A stretch of 6,835 nucleotides of DNA from an uncultured Mycoplasmatota bacterium (GCA_900553435.1 USDC01000035.1:1-6835), one strand, 5' to 3'. Shown: positions 1-6,425, numbered from the stretch's first letter. Notes: generated from the sequence alone by a model not told the origin. Made by a program: numbers and translations.

Positions 1-799
1 TTTCAAGTTCAGATAAAATTGTTTTATAGTCTTCATATGGGTCTCTTTTTTCGATGGAGTCCATATCAAGAACATGCGCGATTATTTTTGTACGTTCAAT
101 ATGTTTTAAAAATTTATCGCCGAGGCCAATTCCTTCACTTGCTCCCTCTATTATTCCTGGTAAATCTGCGACTACATAACTTTTTCCTTCTTCAAGTTTT
201 ACTACTCCTAAATTAGGAGATAATGTAGTAAATGGGTAATCAGCTATTTTTGGTTTAGACTCACTAATAACAGAAATTAAAGAGCTTTTTCCTACAGATG
301 GGAAACCTACTAAACCTACATCTGCGAGTAATTTAAGTTCACAAAAAAGAGTTTTTTCTTCTCCCTCTTCTCCGTATTCACTAGTAAATGGAGCGGTATT
401 TTTTCCAGTTTTAAAACTTAGGTTTCCACGTCCTCCTCTTCCACCTTTTGCTACTACGGCTTTTTGTCCATGTTTAACTAAATCACAAATAATTAAACCT
501 GTCTCATCATCCCTTACAGTAGTACCAACTGGAACTTTTATTTCTATAGCTTCGCCATTTTTTCCTGTTTGATTTTGTCCTTTACCGTGTTCTCCTCTAC
601 TTCCTTTTATTGTTTTTTTATATCTTAAGTCAATAAGTGTTTTTAAACCAGCATCAGCAACAAAAATTATATCTCCACCTTTGCCACCATTTCCACCATC
701 TGGTCCACCCATTTCAACATATTTTTCACGCCTAAAAGAAGAGCATCCATCTCCACCTTTACCAGCAATAACTTTTATTTTAACTTCATCTATAAACAT
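1..799 (-). CDS. obgE: GTPase ObgE/CgtA, N-terminal 266 codons (3' end beyond window)
   Basis: Obg is an essential GTPase that binds the 50S subunit late in its assembly and is linked to the stringent response. My translation from ATG at 799 begins MFIDEVKIKVIAGKGGDG. Residues 1-157 form the glycine-rich Obg fold, with GGPDGGNGGKGGD at 31-43 and AKGGRGGRGN at 117-126. The G domain follows: G1 GFPSVGKS at 165-172, switch I TT at 191-192 in the DYPFTTLSPNLG stretch, and G3 DLPGIIEGAS at 212-221. DMDSIEKRDPYEDY at 245-258 is also typical of Obg. The G4 and G5 motifs and the C-terminal domain lie past the window edge, so the gene is cut rather than broken. The start has an AAGGA ribosome site about 9 nt upstream. 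It lies 64 bp after the P-loop kinase gene, with its own promoter in that gap. Identification is firm; no key residue is missing in the visible part. Confidence 0.97.
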   Translation of the reverse strand, partial: MFIDEVKIKVIAGKGGDGCSSFRREKYVEMGGPDGGNGGKGGDIIFVADAGLKTLIDLRYKKTIKGSRGEHGKGQNQTGKNGEAIEIKVPVGTTVRDDETGLIICDLVKHGQKAVVAKGGRGGRGNLSFKTGKNTAPFTSEYGEEGEEKTLFCELKLLADVGLVGFPSVGKSSLISVISESKPKIADYPFTTLSPNLGVVKLEEGKSYVVADLPGIIEGASEGIGLGDKFLKHIERTKIIAHVLDMDSIEKRDPYEDYKTILSELE

Positions 800-822
800 A
801 ATTATCGTTCCTTTTCGTTTTT

Positions 823-851
823 ATTATAATTGGTTTTGTTTATTATGTAAA
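823..851 (-). promoter_or_regulatory. Sigma-A-type promoter for obgE
   Basis: On the minus strand a -35 box TTTACA (851-846, five of six consensus bases) is followed by exactly 17 nt and a perfect -10 box TATAAT (828-823). The predicted transcript starts near 816 and has a leader of about 15-20 nt ahead of the obgE ATG. No terminator separates the upstream kinase gene, so obgE could also receive read-through. The call rests on sequence match only. Confidence 0.75.
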
Positions 852-863
852 GTAATGTGTTTT

Positions 864-1361
864 TTAATTTTGCTTTTTTAAAGCTTCTACAAATTTTTTT
901 GCACTTACATCTAACTGTTCAATTGTATCATTAATTATAACAAAATCATAATTATAATCTTCTACATTTGCATCTGAAATGTTTGAAGAAATATTTTCAT
1001 AACCTTTTCTTTTTATTAATAAAGTTTTTGCATTAAACGCTTTTACTGCTTTTTCTATTTCTTCTTTTTCTCTAATATGAATAAACATTATTTCTTTATC
1101 ACTATTTAAAAACAGTTCATATGCTTTTTTTGTTTCATTAAATGCCATATCATTATAATTAGTTGTTAGTTTTTTTAAATCACTTAAGAATTTTCTATCT
1201 TTTTCAGTTTTTGTTCCATTCCATCCAACTAATGTAGCTATTTCTTTTACTTTGTCAATTGAAGAAAAATTATAAATTTTTGCATATTTACTTACTTTAG
1301 AAATAAATGTATCTTTACCACTACCACCTGTTCCATTTATTACAACTACTTCTTTTTTCAT
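864..1361 (-). CDS. Small P-loop nucleotide-kinase-like protein, substrate unknown
   Basis: This is a soluble protein of 165 residues with no signal peptide or membrane segment. A Walker A loop, GTGGSGKDT at residues 10-18, follows the first beta strand (EVVVIN). The GKDT ending resembles phage-type deoxynucleoside monophosphate kinases and related NMP-kinase-fold proteins. Other blocks that look conserved are KDRKFLSDLKKL at 54-65, a hydrophobic strand ending in FIHIRE (93-98) that may supply the acidic Walker B-type position, a LLIKRKG strand at 114-120, and DFVIINDT at 139-146. The length is near that of the smallest NMP kinases. The ATG is well supported by AGGAGG 5 nt upstream. It follows rpe after a terminator and carries its own promoter. 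In B. subtilis this position after rpe holds thiN, but nothing here resembles thiamine pyrophosphokinase. The kinase fold is a fair inference; the substrate is not known. Confidence 0.8.
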   Translation of the reverse strand: MKKEVVVINGTGGSGKDTFISKVSKYAKIYNFSSIDKVKEIATLVGWNGTKTEKDRKFLSDLKKLTTNYNDMAFNETKKAYELFLNSDKEIMFIHIREKEEIEKAVKAFNAKTLLIKRKGYENISSNISDANVEDYNYDFVIINDTIEQLDVSAKKFVEALKKQN

Positions 1362-1377
1362 ATACTCCTCCTATTTT

Positions 1378-1406
1378 ATTTTAACATATTTTTTTATTTA
1401 TTTTAA
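1378..1406 (-). promoter_or_regulatory. Extended -10 promoter for the P-loop kinase gene
   Basis: On the minus strand TATGT precedes TAAAAT (-10 at 1383-1378). This gives the TRTGn extension seen in Gram-positive promoters. Seventeen nt upstream is TTAAAA (1406-1401, four of six -35 bases), which overlaps the T-tract of the rpe terminator. An ideal AGGAGG ribosome site (1372-1367) follows. AT-rich DNA yields chance matches, so the TG extension is the main support. Confidence 0.55.
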
Positions 1407-1437
1407 AAAAATAGCTATCTTAATGAAGCTATTTTTT
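1405..1437 (-). terminator. Rho-independent terminator at the end of rpe
   Basis: Read on the minus strand, the arm AATAGCT (1433-1427) pairs perfectly with AGCTATT (1416-1410) around a 10-nt loop (1426-1417). A run of seven T ends at 1405. Flanking A and T runs can lengthen the stem to about 11 bp. The rpe stop codon TAG (1417-1415) sits at the loop/stem boundary, so the hairpin overlaps coding sequence. It probably ends the rlmN-prpC-prkC-rsgA-rpe transcript. The inverted repeat also has T after it on the plus strand, but no plus-strand gene needs it. Confidence 0.8.
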
Positions 1438-2056
1438 CTTTAATATTTCCATCTTGAATAAATGAAGCAGAAACTACAATATCAACATTCTTTTCTTTTA
1501 AGTTTAAAACATTTTCATTATTAATACCGCCATCAACTTCAATTTTAAAATTATAATTTTTCTCTTTTCTTAGTTTATCTAATATATCTATTTTATATAG
1601 AACGCTTTTTATAAATGTTTGTCCACTTTCTCCTGGATAGACACTCATTACTAAAATCAAATCTAGTTTTGGTAAAAACTCTTCTATTTCGTTTACATTT
1701 GTATTTGGATTTATACTTAATCCTACTTTTATTCCAAGTTCTTTTGTTTTTTCTATAAGTTCATTAATTTTTTTATTATTTTTTGTAGCTTCATAATGAA
1801 AAGTAATATATTCTACATCTAGTAAAGCATATTCCATTATAAATTTATATGGATTTTTTACCATTAAATGAACATCTAGTTTTTTTGTATTATTTGTAAG
1901 TATTTTTTTTATTTCGGAAATACTCCAAGTTTTATTTTCTACAAACTTTCCATCCATTATATCTAGATGTATATAATCTACATCTGTTTGATTAAATTTA
2001 CTTACTAATTCTTTTGGTTTATATTCATTACTTAGAATTGATGCGCTTACTTCCAT
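1415..2056 (-). CDS. rpe: Ribulose-phosphate 3-epimerase
   Basis: Rpe interconverts D-ribulose 5-phosphate and D-xylulose 5-phosphate in the cytosolic pentose phosphate pathway. The 213-residue TIM barrel is close to the family's usual 215-225. Visible motifs are SASILS near the start, HLDIMDGKFV at 30-39, DVHLMV at 61-66, LSINPNT at 113-119, LVMSVYPG at 135-142 and EVDGGIN at 173-179. The metal ligands are His30, Asp32, His63 and Asp175, with Asp32 and Asp175 as the acid/base pair. Oddly, the loop usually reading PGFGGQ is PGESGQ here (141-146). The start is supported by GAGG 6 nt upstream and by alignment to known N-termini. Its first 29 bp overlap the end of rsgA, and it is the last gene before a terminator. 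A sugar-6-phosphate epimerase such as AlsE is the main alternative, but the rsgA-rpe order favours Rpe. Confidence 0.93.
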   Translation of the reverse strand: MEVSASILSNEYKPKELVSKFNQTDVDYIHLDIMDGKFVENKTWSISEIKKILTNNTKKLDVHLMVKNPYKFIMEYALLDVEYITFHYEATKNNKKINELIEKTKELGIKVGLSINPNTNVNEIEEFLPKLDLILVMSVYPGESGQTFIKSVLYKIDILDKLRKEKNYNFKIEVDGGINNENVLNLKEKNVDIVVSASFIQDGNIKEKIASLR

Positions 2057-2891
2057 TTCCTACCTCTTCTAATAGTTTAATATAATTATTATATCTACTA
2101 TCAAATACTTTATTATTTTCTTTTTGTTTTTGCTTTAATACACTACACCCCTCTTCTTTTACGTGCATACATGTTTTATACTTACAGTTCTTACTAAATT
2201 CTATAAATGCATTTTTAATATCTTCTTTTGTAATATTATATAATTCTAGTGAAGAAAATCCAGGGGTATCAGCACACATACCAGTTCCTATTTTATGTAG
2301 TTCAACTACTCTTGTTGTATGTTTTCCTCTTCCTAGGCTTTTAGATACTTCATTTGTTTTTAAATTTAATGTTTTATCTATTTTGTTAAGTAATGTACTT
2401 TTACCAGCACCTGTTTGTCCCATTAAAGATACTATAGAATTATTAAATTCATTTTTAATTTTTCTTATTTCTTTATTTTTGTAGACCTTGTATCCAATTT
2501 TTTTATAATATTTTATATACAGATTTACTTCCTTTTTAAGTTTCCTACTTATTAAGTCCATTTTAGTAATAACTATTATAGGTTCGATATTATTTTTATG
2601 GGCAATTACTAAAAATTTATCAAGTAAAAAAGAAGAAAATTTAGGGATACTTGTGCTTACTACTATTATTAATTTATCAATATTAGCAACACTTGGCCTT
2701 ATAAGTTCATTTTTTCTTTCATAAACTTTTCCAATAACTTTTTTCTCGGTGTCAACTTTTACTTTATCTCCAACAAGTGGCTTTAACTTATCATTTCTAA
2801 ATTTTCCTCTACATTTACAGTCAAGTATTTCTTCATTTTCTAATTTTACAGTATATAAATCACTATTTATTTTAATAATTAAACCTTCCAC
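2028..2891 (-). CDS. rsgA: Ribosome small-subunit-dependent GTPase RsgA (start moved to GTG 2891)
   Basis: RsgA (CpgA/YloQ in B. subtilis) is a circularly permuted GTPase that checks late 30S assembly. From GTG at 2891 the protein has 287 residues: an OB fold at about 1-65, then G4 TKMD (109-112), G1 GQTGAGKST (158-166), G3 DTPG (208-211), and a C-terminal zinc site of Cys236, Cys241, His243 and Cys249. The permuted order G4-G1-G3 is diagnostic. An ATG at 2903 would add four residues, but it has only AGAAG directly abutting it. GTG 2891 has GGAG (2901-2898) 6 nt upstream and gives the family-like N-terminus (M)EGLIIKI. The GTG start is 1 nt past the prkC stop, so coupling is likely. The 3' end overlaps rpe by 29 bp. 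In B. subtilis, PrkC phosphorylates this protein and PrpC reverses it. Confidence 0.93.
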   Translation of the reverse strand: MEGLIIKINSDLYTVKLENEEILDCKCRGKFRNDKLKPLVGDKVKVDTEKKVIGKVYERKNELIRPSVANIDKLIIVVSTSIPKFSSFLLDKFLVIAHKNNIEPIIVITKMDLISRKLKKEVNLYIKYYKKIGYKVYKNKEIRKIKNEFNNSIVSLMGQTGAGKSTLLNKIDKTLNLKTNEVSKSLGRGKHTTRVVELHKIGTGMCADTPGFSSLELYNITKEDIKNAFIEFSKNCKYKTCMHVKEEGCSVLKQKQKENNKVFDSRYNNYIKLLEEVGNGSKRINSK

Positions 2892-2892
2892 A

Positions 2893-4602
2893 TTACTCTC
2901 CATCTTCTGTAGTAGAGCTACTACTACTTACTGCTTCTTCTTTCTTAGTTATTGTTATTTCTAAAGTGTATCCCTCAAGTACGGTAGAACCTGCAGGTCT
3001 ACTTTGTTTTACAATTGTACCTTCTATTTCATTATTATTTGTAACAGTTTTAATATTTAAAGATAAATTATTTTCTTTACAAAATTCTCTAACATCCTCT
3101 ACTGTATAAGCACCATTAGTAAAGTTTGGATATGTTTTTTTCTCTTCTGGTACATATAAGGTTACAGTATCTCCCTCTTCTAATTTTTCTCCTTCTTTAG
3201 GGTTTTGGTCTATAATTATACTTGTATCATCCTCATCTTTACTTTCTTTAGATTCAATAATTACATTTAAATTATGAACTTCTTCAAGAATAGCTTTTAC
3301 TTCATTAACATTTTTTCCAGTATAATCTTCAAGTTCAAAGGTCTCACTACCAGAAGAAACATATAAAGTTATAGTTGTTCCCTCTTTTACACTACGTCCA
3401 CTAGGTGGGTTTGTTTTTACAACATCACCCTCATCTATTTTATCACTTGCTACTTCTTTTGTTTTATCTGCAACTTTAAATCCTGCATCTTCAAGTTTTC
3501 TTTCAGCTTTTACAACACTCATACCACTTACATCTGGTACTTCAACTTCTTTTGAAGAAAACAAACTTGGTAAAAAAAGAATTGCTGATGCAGTTATAAC
3601 TGCAAGTCCAGTAAATATACTAAGTAAAATAAGTAATATCTTATTTTGTTTTTTCTTTTTCTTATTATCGTTATCTTCTTCGTTTTTTGTTTCTTCCATT
3701 TTTTTTCTAGCAATTACTTTTGTATCTTCATCTAAATCTTCTGGATAAGGGTAAACGTATCTATCTTCATCCATTCTAGATGCATCAAGTGCAGTTTTTA
3801 AATCATCATACATTTCTCTTGCATCTTTATACCTGTTTTGTGGATTTTTAGCTGTTGCTTTTAAAATTACATTTTCAATAGATTGTGGTATATCAGGTAT
3901 GAAATTTCTAATACTTGGAAGTGGTTCTTTTAAATGTTTAAGTGCTATTTCAACAGCATTATCTCCTCTGTAAGGTATTGAACCAGTTAAAAGTTCATAC
4001 ATAAGTATTCCCATGGAATATATGTCACCTTTTATAGTTGGTTTTTCTCCATTAGCTTGTTCTGGAGGAAGATAATGAACGCTTCCCATTACTGAATTTG
4101 TTTGAGTAAGTTGTGTTGCATTAAGTGCCATAGCAATTCCAAAGTCAGTTATTTTAATAAGTCCGTTTTCAAGTATCATTACATTTTGTGGTTTTATATC
4201 TCTGTGTATTATATATGAGTCGTGCGCATGAGCAATACCATCAGTAAGTTGAAGCATTATATCAACTGTTTCTGTTATAGTTAGGTGTCCACGTTTTTTA
4301 AGTAATTGTTTTAATGTTTTTCCTTCAACATATTCCATTACAATGTAATATTGTCCATCATCTTCTCCTACATCATACATCTCAACTATATTAGGATGAG
4401 ACAGACTAGATGCGGCAAGAGCCTCACGTTGAAAACGTCTAACAAACTTTTCATCATTTGCTAAATCTCCTCTTAATATTTTTACAGCAACATCACGATT
4501 TAATATAGTATCATAGGCTAAATAAACATTAGCCATTCCTCCCTCTCCAAGAGTTCTAACTATTTGATACCTATCATTAATTTTTCCACCTTTAACTATC
4601 AC
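2893..4602 (-). CDS. prkC: PASTA-domain Ser/Thr protein kinase PrkC (start moved to GTG 4602)
   Basis: PrkC is a membrane receptor kinase that senses peptidoglycan fragments and phosphorylates translation, wall and metabolic proteins. From GTG 4602 it has 569 residues. The cytoplasmic kinase domain (about 10-270) has the Gly loop GEGGMANV (19-26), Lys41 of VAVK, Glu60, HRDIKPQN with Asp135, DFG with Asp153, a Thr-rich activation loop (163-168), and PPE at 179-181. A charged linker ending in KKKKK (314-318) precedes one transmembrane helix at about 321-348. Three PASTA domains follow outside, at about 352-418, 419-485 and 488-553, then a Ser/Thr-rich acidic tail (SSSSSTTEDGE). An ATG at 4629 is in frame but has no ribosome site. 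The GTG has AAGGAAGGTG 6 nt upstream and yields the usual short family N-terminus. It overlaps prpC by 11 bp, the cognate phosphatase. All catalytic residues are present. Confidence 0.96.
   Translation of the reverse strand: MIVKGGKINDRYQIVRTLGEGGMANVYLAYDTILNRDVAVKILRGDLANDEKFVRRFQREALAASSLSHPNIVEMYDVGEDDGQYYIVMEYVEGKTLKQLLKKRGHLTITETVDIMLQLTDGIAHAHDSYIIHRDIKPQNVMILENGLIKITDFGIAMALNATQLTQTNSVMGSVHYLPPEQANGEKPTIKGDIYSMGILMYELLTGSIPYRGDNAVEIALKHLKEPLPSIRNFIPDIPQSIENVILKATAKNPQNRYKDAREMYDDLKTALDASRMDEDRYVYPYPEDLDEDTKVIARKKMEETKNEEDNDNKKKKKQNKILLILLSIFTGLAVITASAILFLPSLFSSKEVEVPDVSGMSVVKAERKLEDAGFKVADKTKEVASDKIDEGDVVKTNPPSGRSVKEGTTITLYVSSGSETFELEDYTGKNVNEVKAILEEVHNLNVIIESKESKDEDDTSIIIDQNPKEGEKLEEGDTVTLYVPEEKKTYPNFTNGAYTVEDVREFCKENNLSLNIKTVTNNNEIEGTIVKQSRPAGSTVLEGYTLEITITKKEEAVSSSSSTTEDGE
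2896..2901 (-). promoter_or_regulatory. Ribosome binding site that decides the rsgA start
   Basis: The minus-strand sequence GGAGAG lies inside the last codons of prkC. GGAG ends 6 nt before GTG 2891, the ideal distance. It overlaps the upstream ATG (2903-2901), so it cannot serve that codon. This is the main reason for preferring the GTG start of rsgA. Confidence 0.65.
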
Positions 4603-5353
4603 TAGATACACCTTCCTTAATAACTGCATATGCTACAGATATATTATCATTGCCACCCCTTGAATTACTTTTCTTTATAAGTTTTGCAACCTTTTGGTCT
4701 ATTGTCAATTCTTCAGTAGTTAATACTTTTTCTATTTGTTCTTTTGTTAACATATTTGTTAGTCCATCACTACATAAGAATATACCATCTATAGGATTTT
4801 TTGTTGTTTCAACTTTAAATACATCTACATCAACTTTTTCAGCAGCTCCAAGTGCTCTCATTAAAACATTTCGTTTAGGATGATTTTTTGCTTCTTCTAA
4901 ACTTAACTCTCCTGTCTCTACTAAAATATTAACAAGAGTATGATCTTTTGTAACTTTATATAATTTACCGTTTTTTTCTACAAAGCCACTACTATCACCT
5001 ACATTAGCAAATAAAATAAATTCTTTTGTATAAATCGCAGCTACACAAGTCGTTCCCATTCCTTTACTTTCTATATTCTCTTCAGTATATTTTATAATAT
5101 TTAAATTAACTTCTTCAATTATTTCTCTAAGCCAAGTAACTGCATCAAGTTCACTTCCCACACTACTAGTTTCAGAAAATCTTTTACCTAGATGTGTAAC
5201 AACCATACTAGATGCCACTTCACCAGCTCTGTGTCCTCCCATACCATCAGCCACAACAAGTAAATATTCTCCACTAGCATTACTAACTATAGTAACAGAA
5301 TCTTCATTATGTGTTCTGACCTTTCCAGGATCTGTTAAATAACTTACAAGCAT
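4592..5353 (-). CDS. prpC: PP2C-family protein phosphatase PrpC (Stp)
   Basis: This cytoplasmic metal-dependent Ser/Thr phosphatase reverses PrkC phosphorylation and limits the kinase's own activation. Its 253 residues match the bacterial PP2C length of about 240-260, with no membrane segment. Motifs in order are VRTHNED (12-18), VVADGMGGHRAGEVAS (33-48), GMGTTCVAA (98-106), NVGDS (117-121), LCSDGL (193-198) and GGNDNIS (233-239). The metal-binding acids Asp36, Asp196 and Asp236 are present, as is Gly37. The usual GDSR motif reads GDSS, so its Arg is replaced by Ser122. The start overlaps the rlmN stop by 10 bp and has AAGGTG 4 nt upstream within rlmN. The stop lies 11 bp inside prkC. This nested order is the typical Bacillota phosphatase-kinase pair, so assignment is firm even though PP2C proteins are diverse. 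Confidence 0.95.
   Translation of the reverse strand: MLVSYLTDPGKVRTHNEDSVTIVSNASGEYLLVVADGMGGHRAGEVASSMVVTHLGKRFSETSSVGSELDAVTWLREIIEEVNLNIIKYTEENIESKGMGTTCVAAIYTKEFILFANVGDSSGFVEKNGKLYKVTKDHTLVNILVETGELSLEEAKNHPKRNVLMRALGAAEKVDVDVFKVETTKNPIDGIFLCSDGLTNMLTKEQIEKVLTTEELTIDQKVAKLIKKSNSRGGNDNISVAYAVIKEGVSSDS
4609..4618 (-). promoter_or_regulatory. Ribosome binding site that decides the prkC start
   Basis: The minus-strand sequence AAGGAAGGTG, inside the prpC coding region, ends 6 nt before GTG 4602. The in-frame ATG at 4629 is preceded by TATATCTGTAGCAT, which has no Shine-Dalgarno match. A second purine block, AGGTGG (4591-4586), lies just after the prpC stop, but no standard in-frame start follows it before the kinase domain. 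Confidence 0.7.
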
Positions 5354-6381
5354 GATTCACCTTCTTTACAAGCCCTTCCTCTAAGTTGCCCACATGCAGC
5401 ACTTACATTAGAGCCAAATTCTCTTCTTATTGTTACATTTATGTTACCTTTCTTAAGTATATCATAAAATTTCAAAATTTGGGACTTTTTACTCTTTTTA
5501 TATGTAAAACTTTCTACATTATTATATGGAATTAAATTAATATATATAAGTTTATTTTTAAATAATTTAACTAAATTTTCTGCATCAATATCTCTATCAT
5601 TAACTTTATCTAACATAATATATTCAATTGTAACTCTTCTTCCGGTTTTTTCTATATATTTATCTATTGCTTCAAGTAAATCTTTTAAAGGATAAACTTT
5701 ATTAATTTTCATTAATTTATTTCTAGTTTCATCAAAAGCTGCATGAAGACTAATTGCTAAATTAACTTGCATATCTTCATTCATAAATTCATAAATCTTA
5801 GGAATAATACCACAAGTAGAAACGGTTATTTTCCTTTGACCTAAATTAATCATTTTATTATTAGTTAAAATTCTAATAAAATCCATTACATTATCATAAT
5901 TATCAAATGGTTCTCCTATCCCCATCAAAACTAAATTATTAATTCTTTTATTAATTTTCTCTTCAATCATAATTACTTGCATAACCATTTCGCTAACATT
6001 TAAGTTTCTAACTTTTTTAAGTCTTCCGCTCTCACAAAAACTACATCCCATGTTACATCCAACTTGAGTTGAAACACATAAACTAAATCCATAATTATGT
6101 TTCATTAAAACAGCTTCAATTAAATTGCCATCATTTAATTTAAATAAATATTTTATTACATCAACATCTTTTTCTTCTTTTACAATATTTAAAAAATTAA
6201 AAGAAAAATTCTTACACAAAAAACTAATTAAATTTTTACTTAAATTACTCATCTTGTTAAAATCATAAACATGTTTTTTATAAACCCAATCAATAATTTG
6301 ATCAGCATTATATTTTTTAAAACCGTTATCTATTAAAAATGAAACTAATTTTTCATAAGAAAAATCAAATATATTCTTCAT
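5344..6381 (-). CDS. rlmN: Dual-specificity RNA methyltransferase RlmN (23S A2503, tRNA A37)
   Basis: RlmN is a radical-SAM enzyme that methylates C2 of A2503 in 23S rRNA and, in characterised members, A37 of some tRNAs. The 345-residue length is typical. The iron-sulfur motif CNMGCSFC places Cys109, Cys113 and Cys116. SAM-binding GIGEP is at 154-158, and SLHA at 211-214. INLIPYN at 281-287 is RlmN-like rather than the IIRYN I recall from Cfr. RREFGSNVSAACGQL ends at 333, with Cys330 as the expected methyl-carrying cysteine. Glu89 in LIEAV corresponds to the expected catalytic acid. CESG replaces the more familiar CATG or CAST after the cluster cysteines. The end carries two extra cysteines (338, 344). 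The ATG has GGTG 5 nt upstream. It heads the operon, and its last 10 bp overlap prpC. It looks more AT-rich than prpC and prkC by eye. Cfr is the less likely alternative. Confidence 0.94.
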   Translation of the reverse strand: MKNIFDFSYEKLVSFLIDNGFKKYNADQIIDWVYKKHVYDFNKMSNLSKNLISFLCKNFSFNFLNIVKEEKDVDVIKYLFKLNDGNLIEAVLMKHNYGFSLCVSTQVGCNMGCSFCESGRLKKVRNLNVSEMVMQVIMIEEKINKRINNLVLMGIGEPFDNYDNVMDFIRILTNNKMINLGQRKITVSTCGIIPKIYEFMNEDMQVNLAISLHAAFDETRNKLMKINKVYPLKDLLEAIDKYIEKTGRRVTIEYIMLDKVNDRDIDAENLVKLFKNKLIYINLIPYNNVESFTYKKSKKSQILKFYDILKKGNINVTIRREFGSNVSAACGQLRGRACKEGESCL

Positions 6382-6396
6382 ATCTTCACCAACTTA

Positions 6397-6425
6397 ATTA
6401 TACAAAAAAACTAGAGAATATACAA
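6397..6425 (-). promoter_or_regulatory. Candidate promoter for the rlmN-prpC-prkC-rsgA-rpe operon
   Basis: A perfect minus-strand -10 box TATAAT (6402-6397) has TTGTAT (6425-6420, three of six -35 bases) exactly 17 nt upstream. The expected transcript would begin near 6390, leaving a leader of about 10-15 nt that still holds the GGTG ribosome site. The -35 lies in the loop of the preceding terminator. The weak -35 lowers confidence. Confidence 0.55.

Noticed and set aside
19..216. Plus-strand open frame of 65 codons
   Set aside because: It is antisense to the well-conserved G domain of obgE, has low-complexity hydrophobic composition and no credible ribosome site.
681..881. Plus-strand open frame of 66 codons, starting MPPFPPSG
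   Set aside because: It mirrors the glycine-rich Obg domain (Gly codons read as Pro on the other strand) and crosses the obgE promoter.
864..905. Possible terminator at the end of the kinase gene (GCTTT, three A, AAAGC)
   Set aside because: The stem is only 5 bp with a 3-nt loop and is followed on the minus strand by A-rich, not T-rich, sequence.
2749..2964. Plus-strand open frame of 71 codons
   Set aside because: It is antisense to the prkC/rsgA junction, with Ser/Phe-rich content expected from the opposite strand of AT-rich genes.
3545..3640. Signal peptide or separate membrane protein within prkC
   Set aside because: The hydrophobic stretch is the single transmembrane helix between the kinase and PASTA domains of one continuous frame.
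4586..4591. AGGTGG after the prpC stop as the prkC ribosome site with an ATT start
   Set aside because: ATT starts are very rare, and a GTG with a better-spaced purine site lies just upstream.
4650..4883. Plus-strand open frame of 77 codons
   Set aside because: It is antisense to conserved PP2C motifs of prpC and has no supporting signals.
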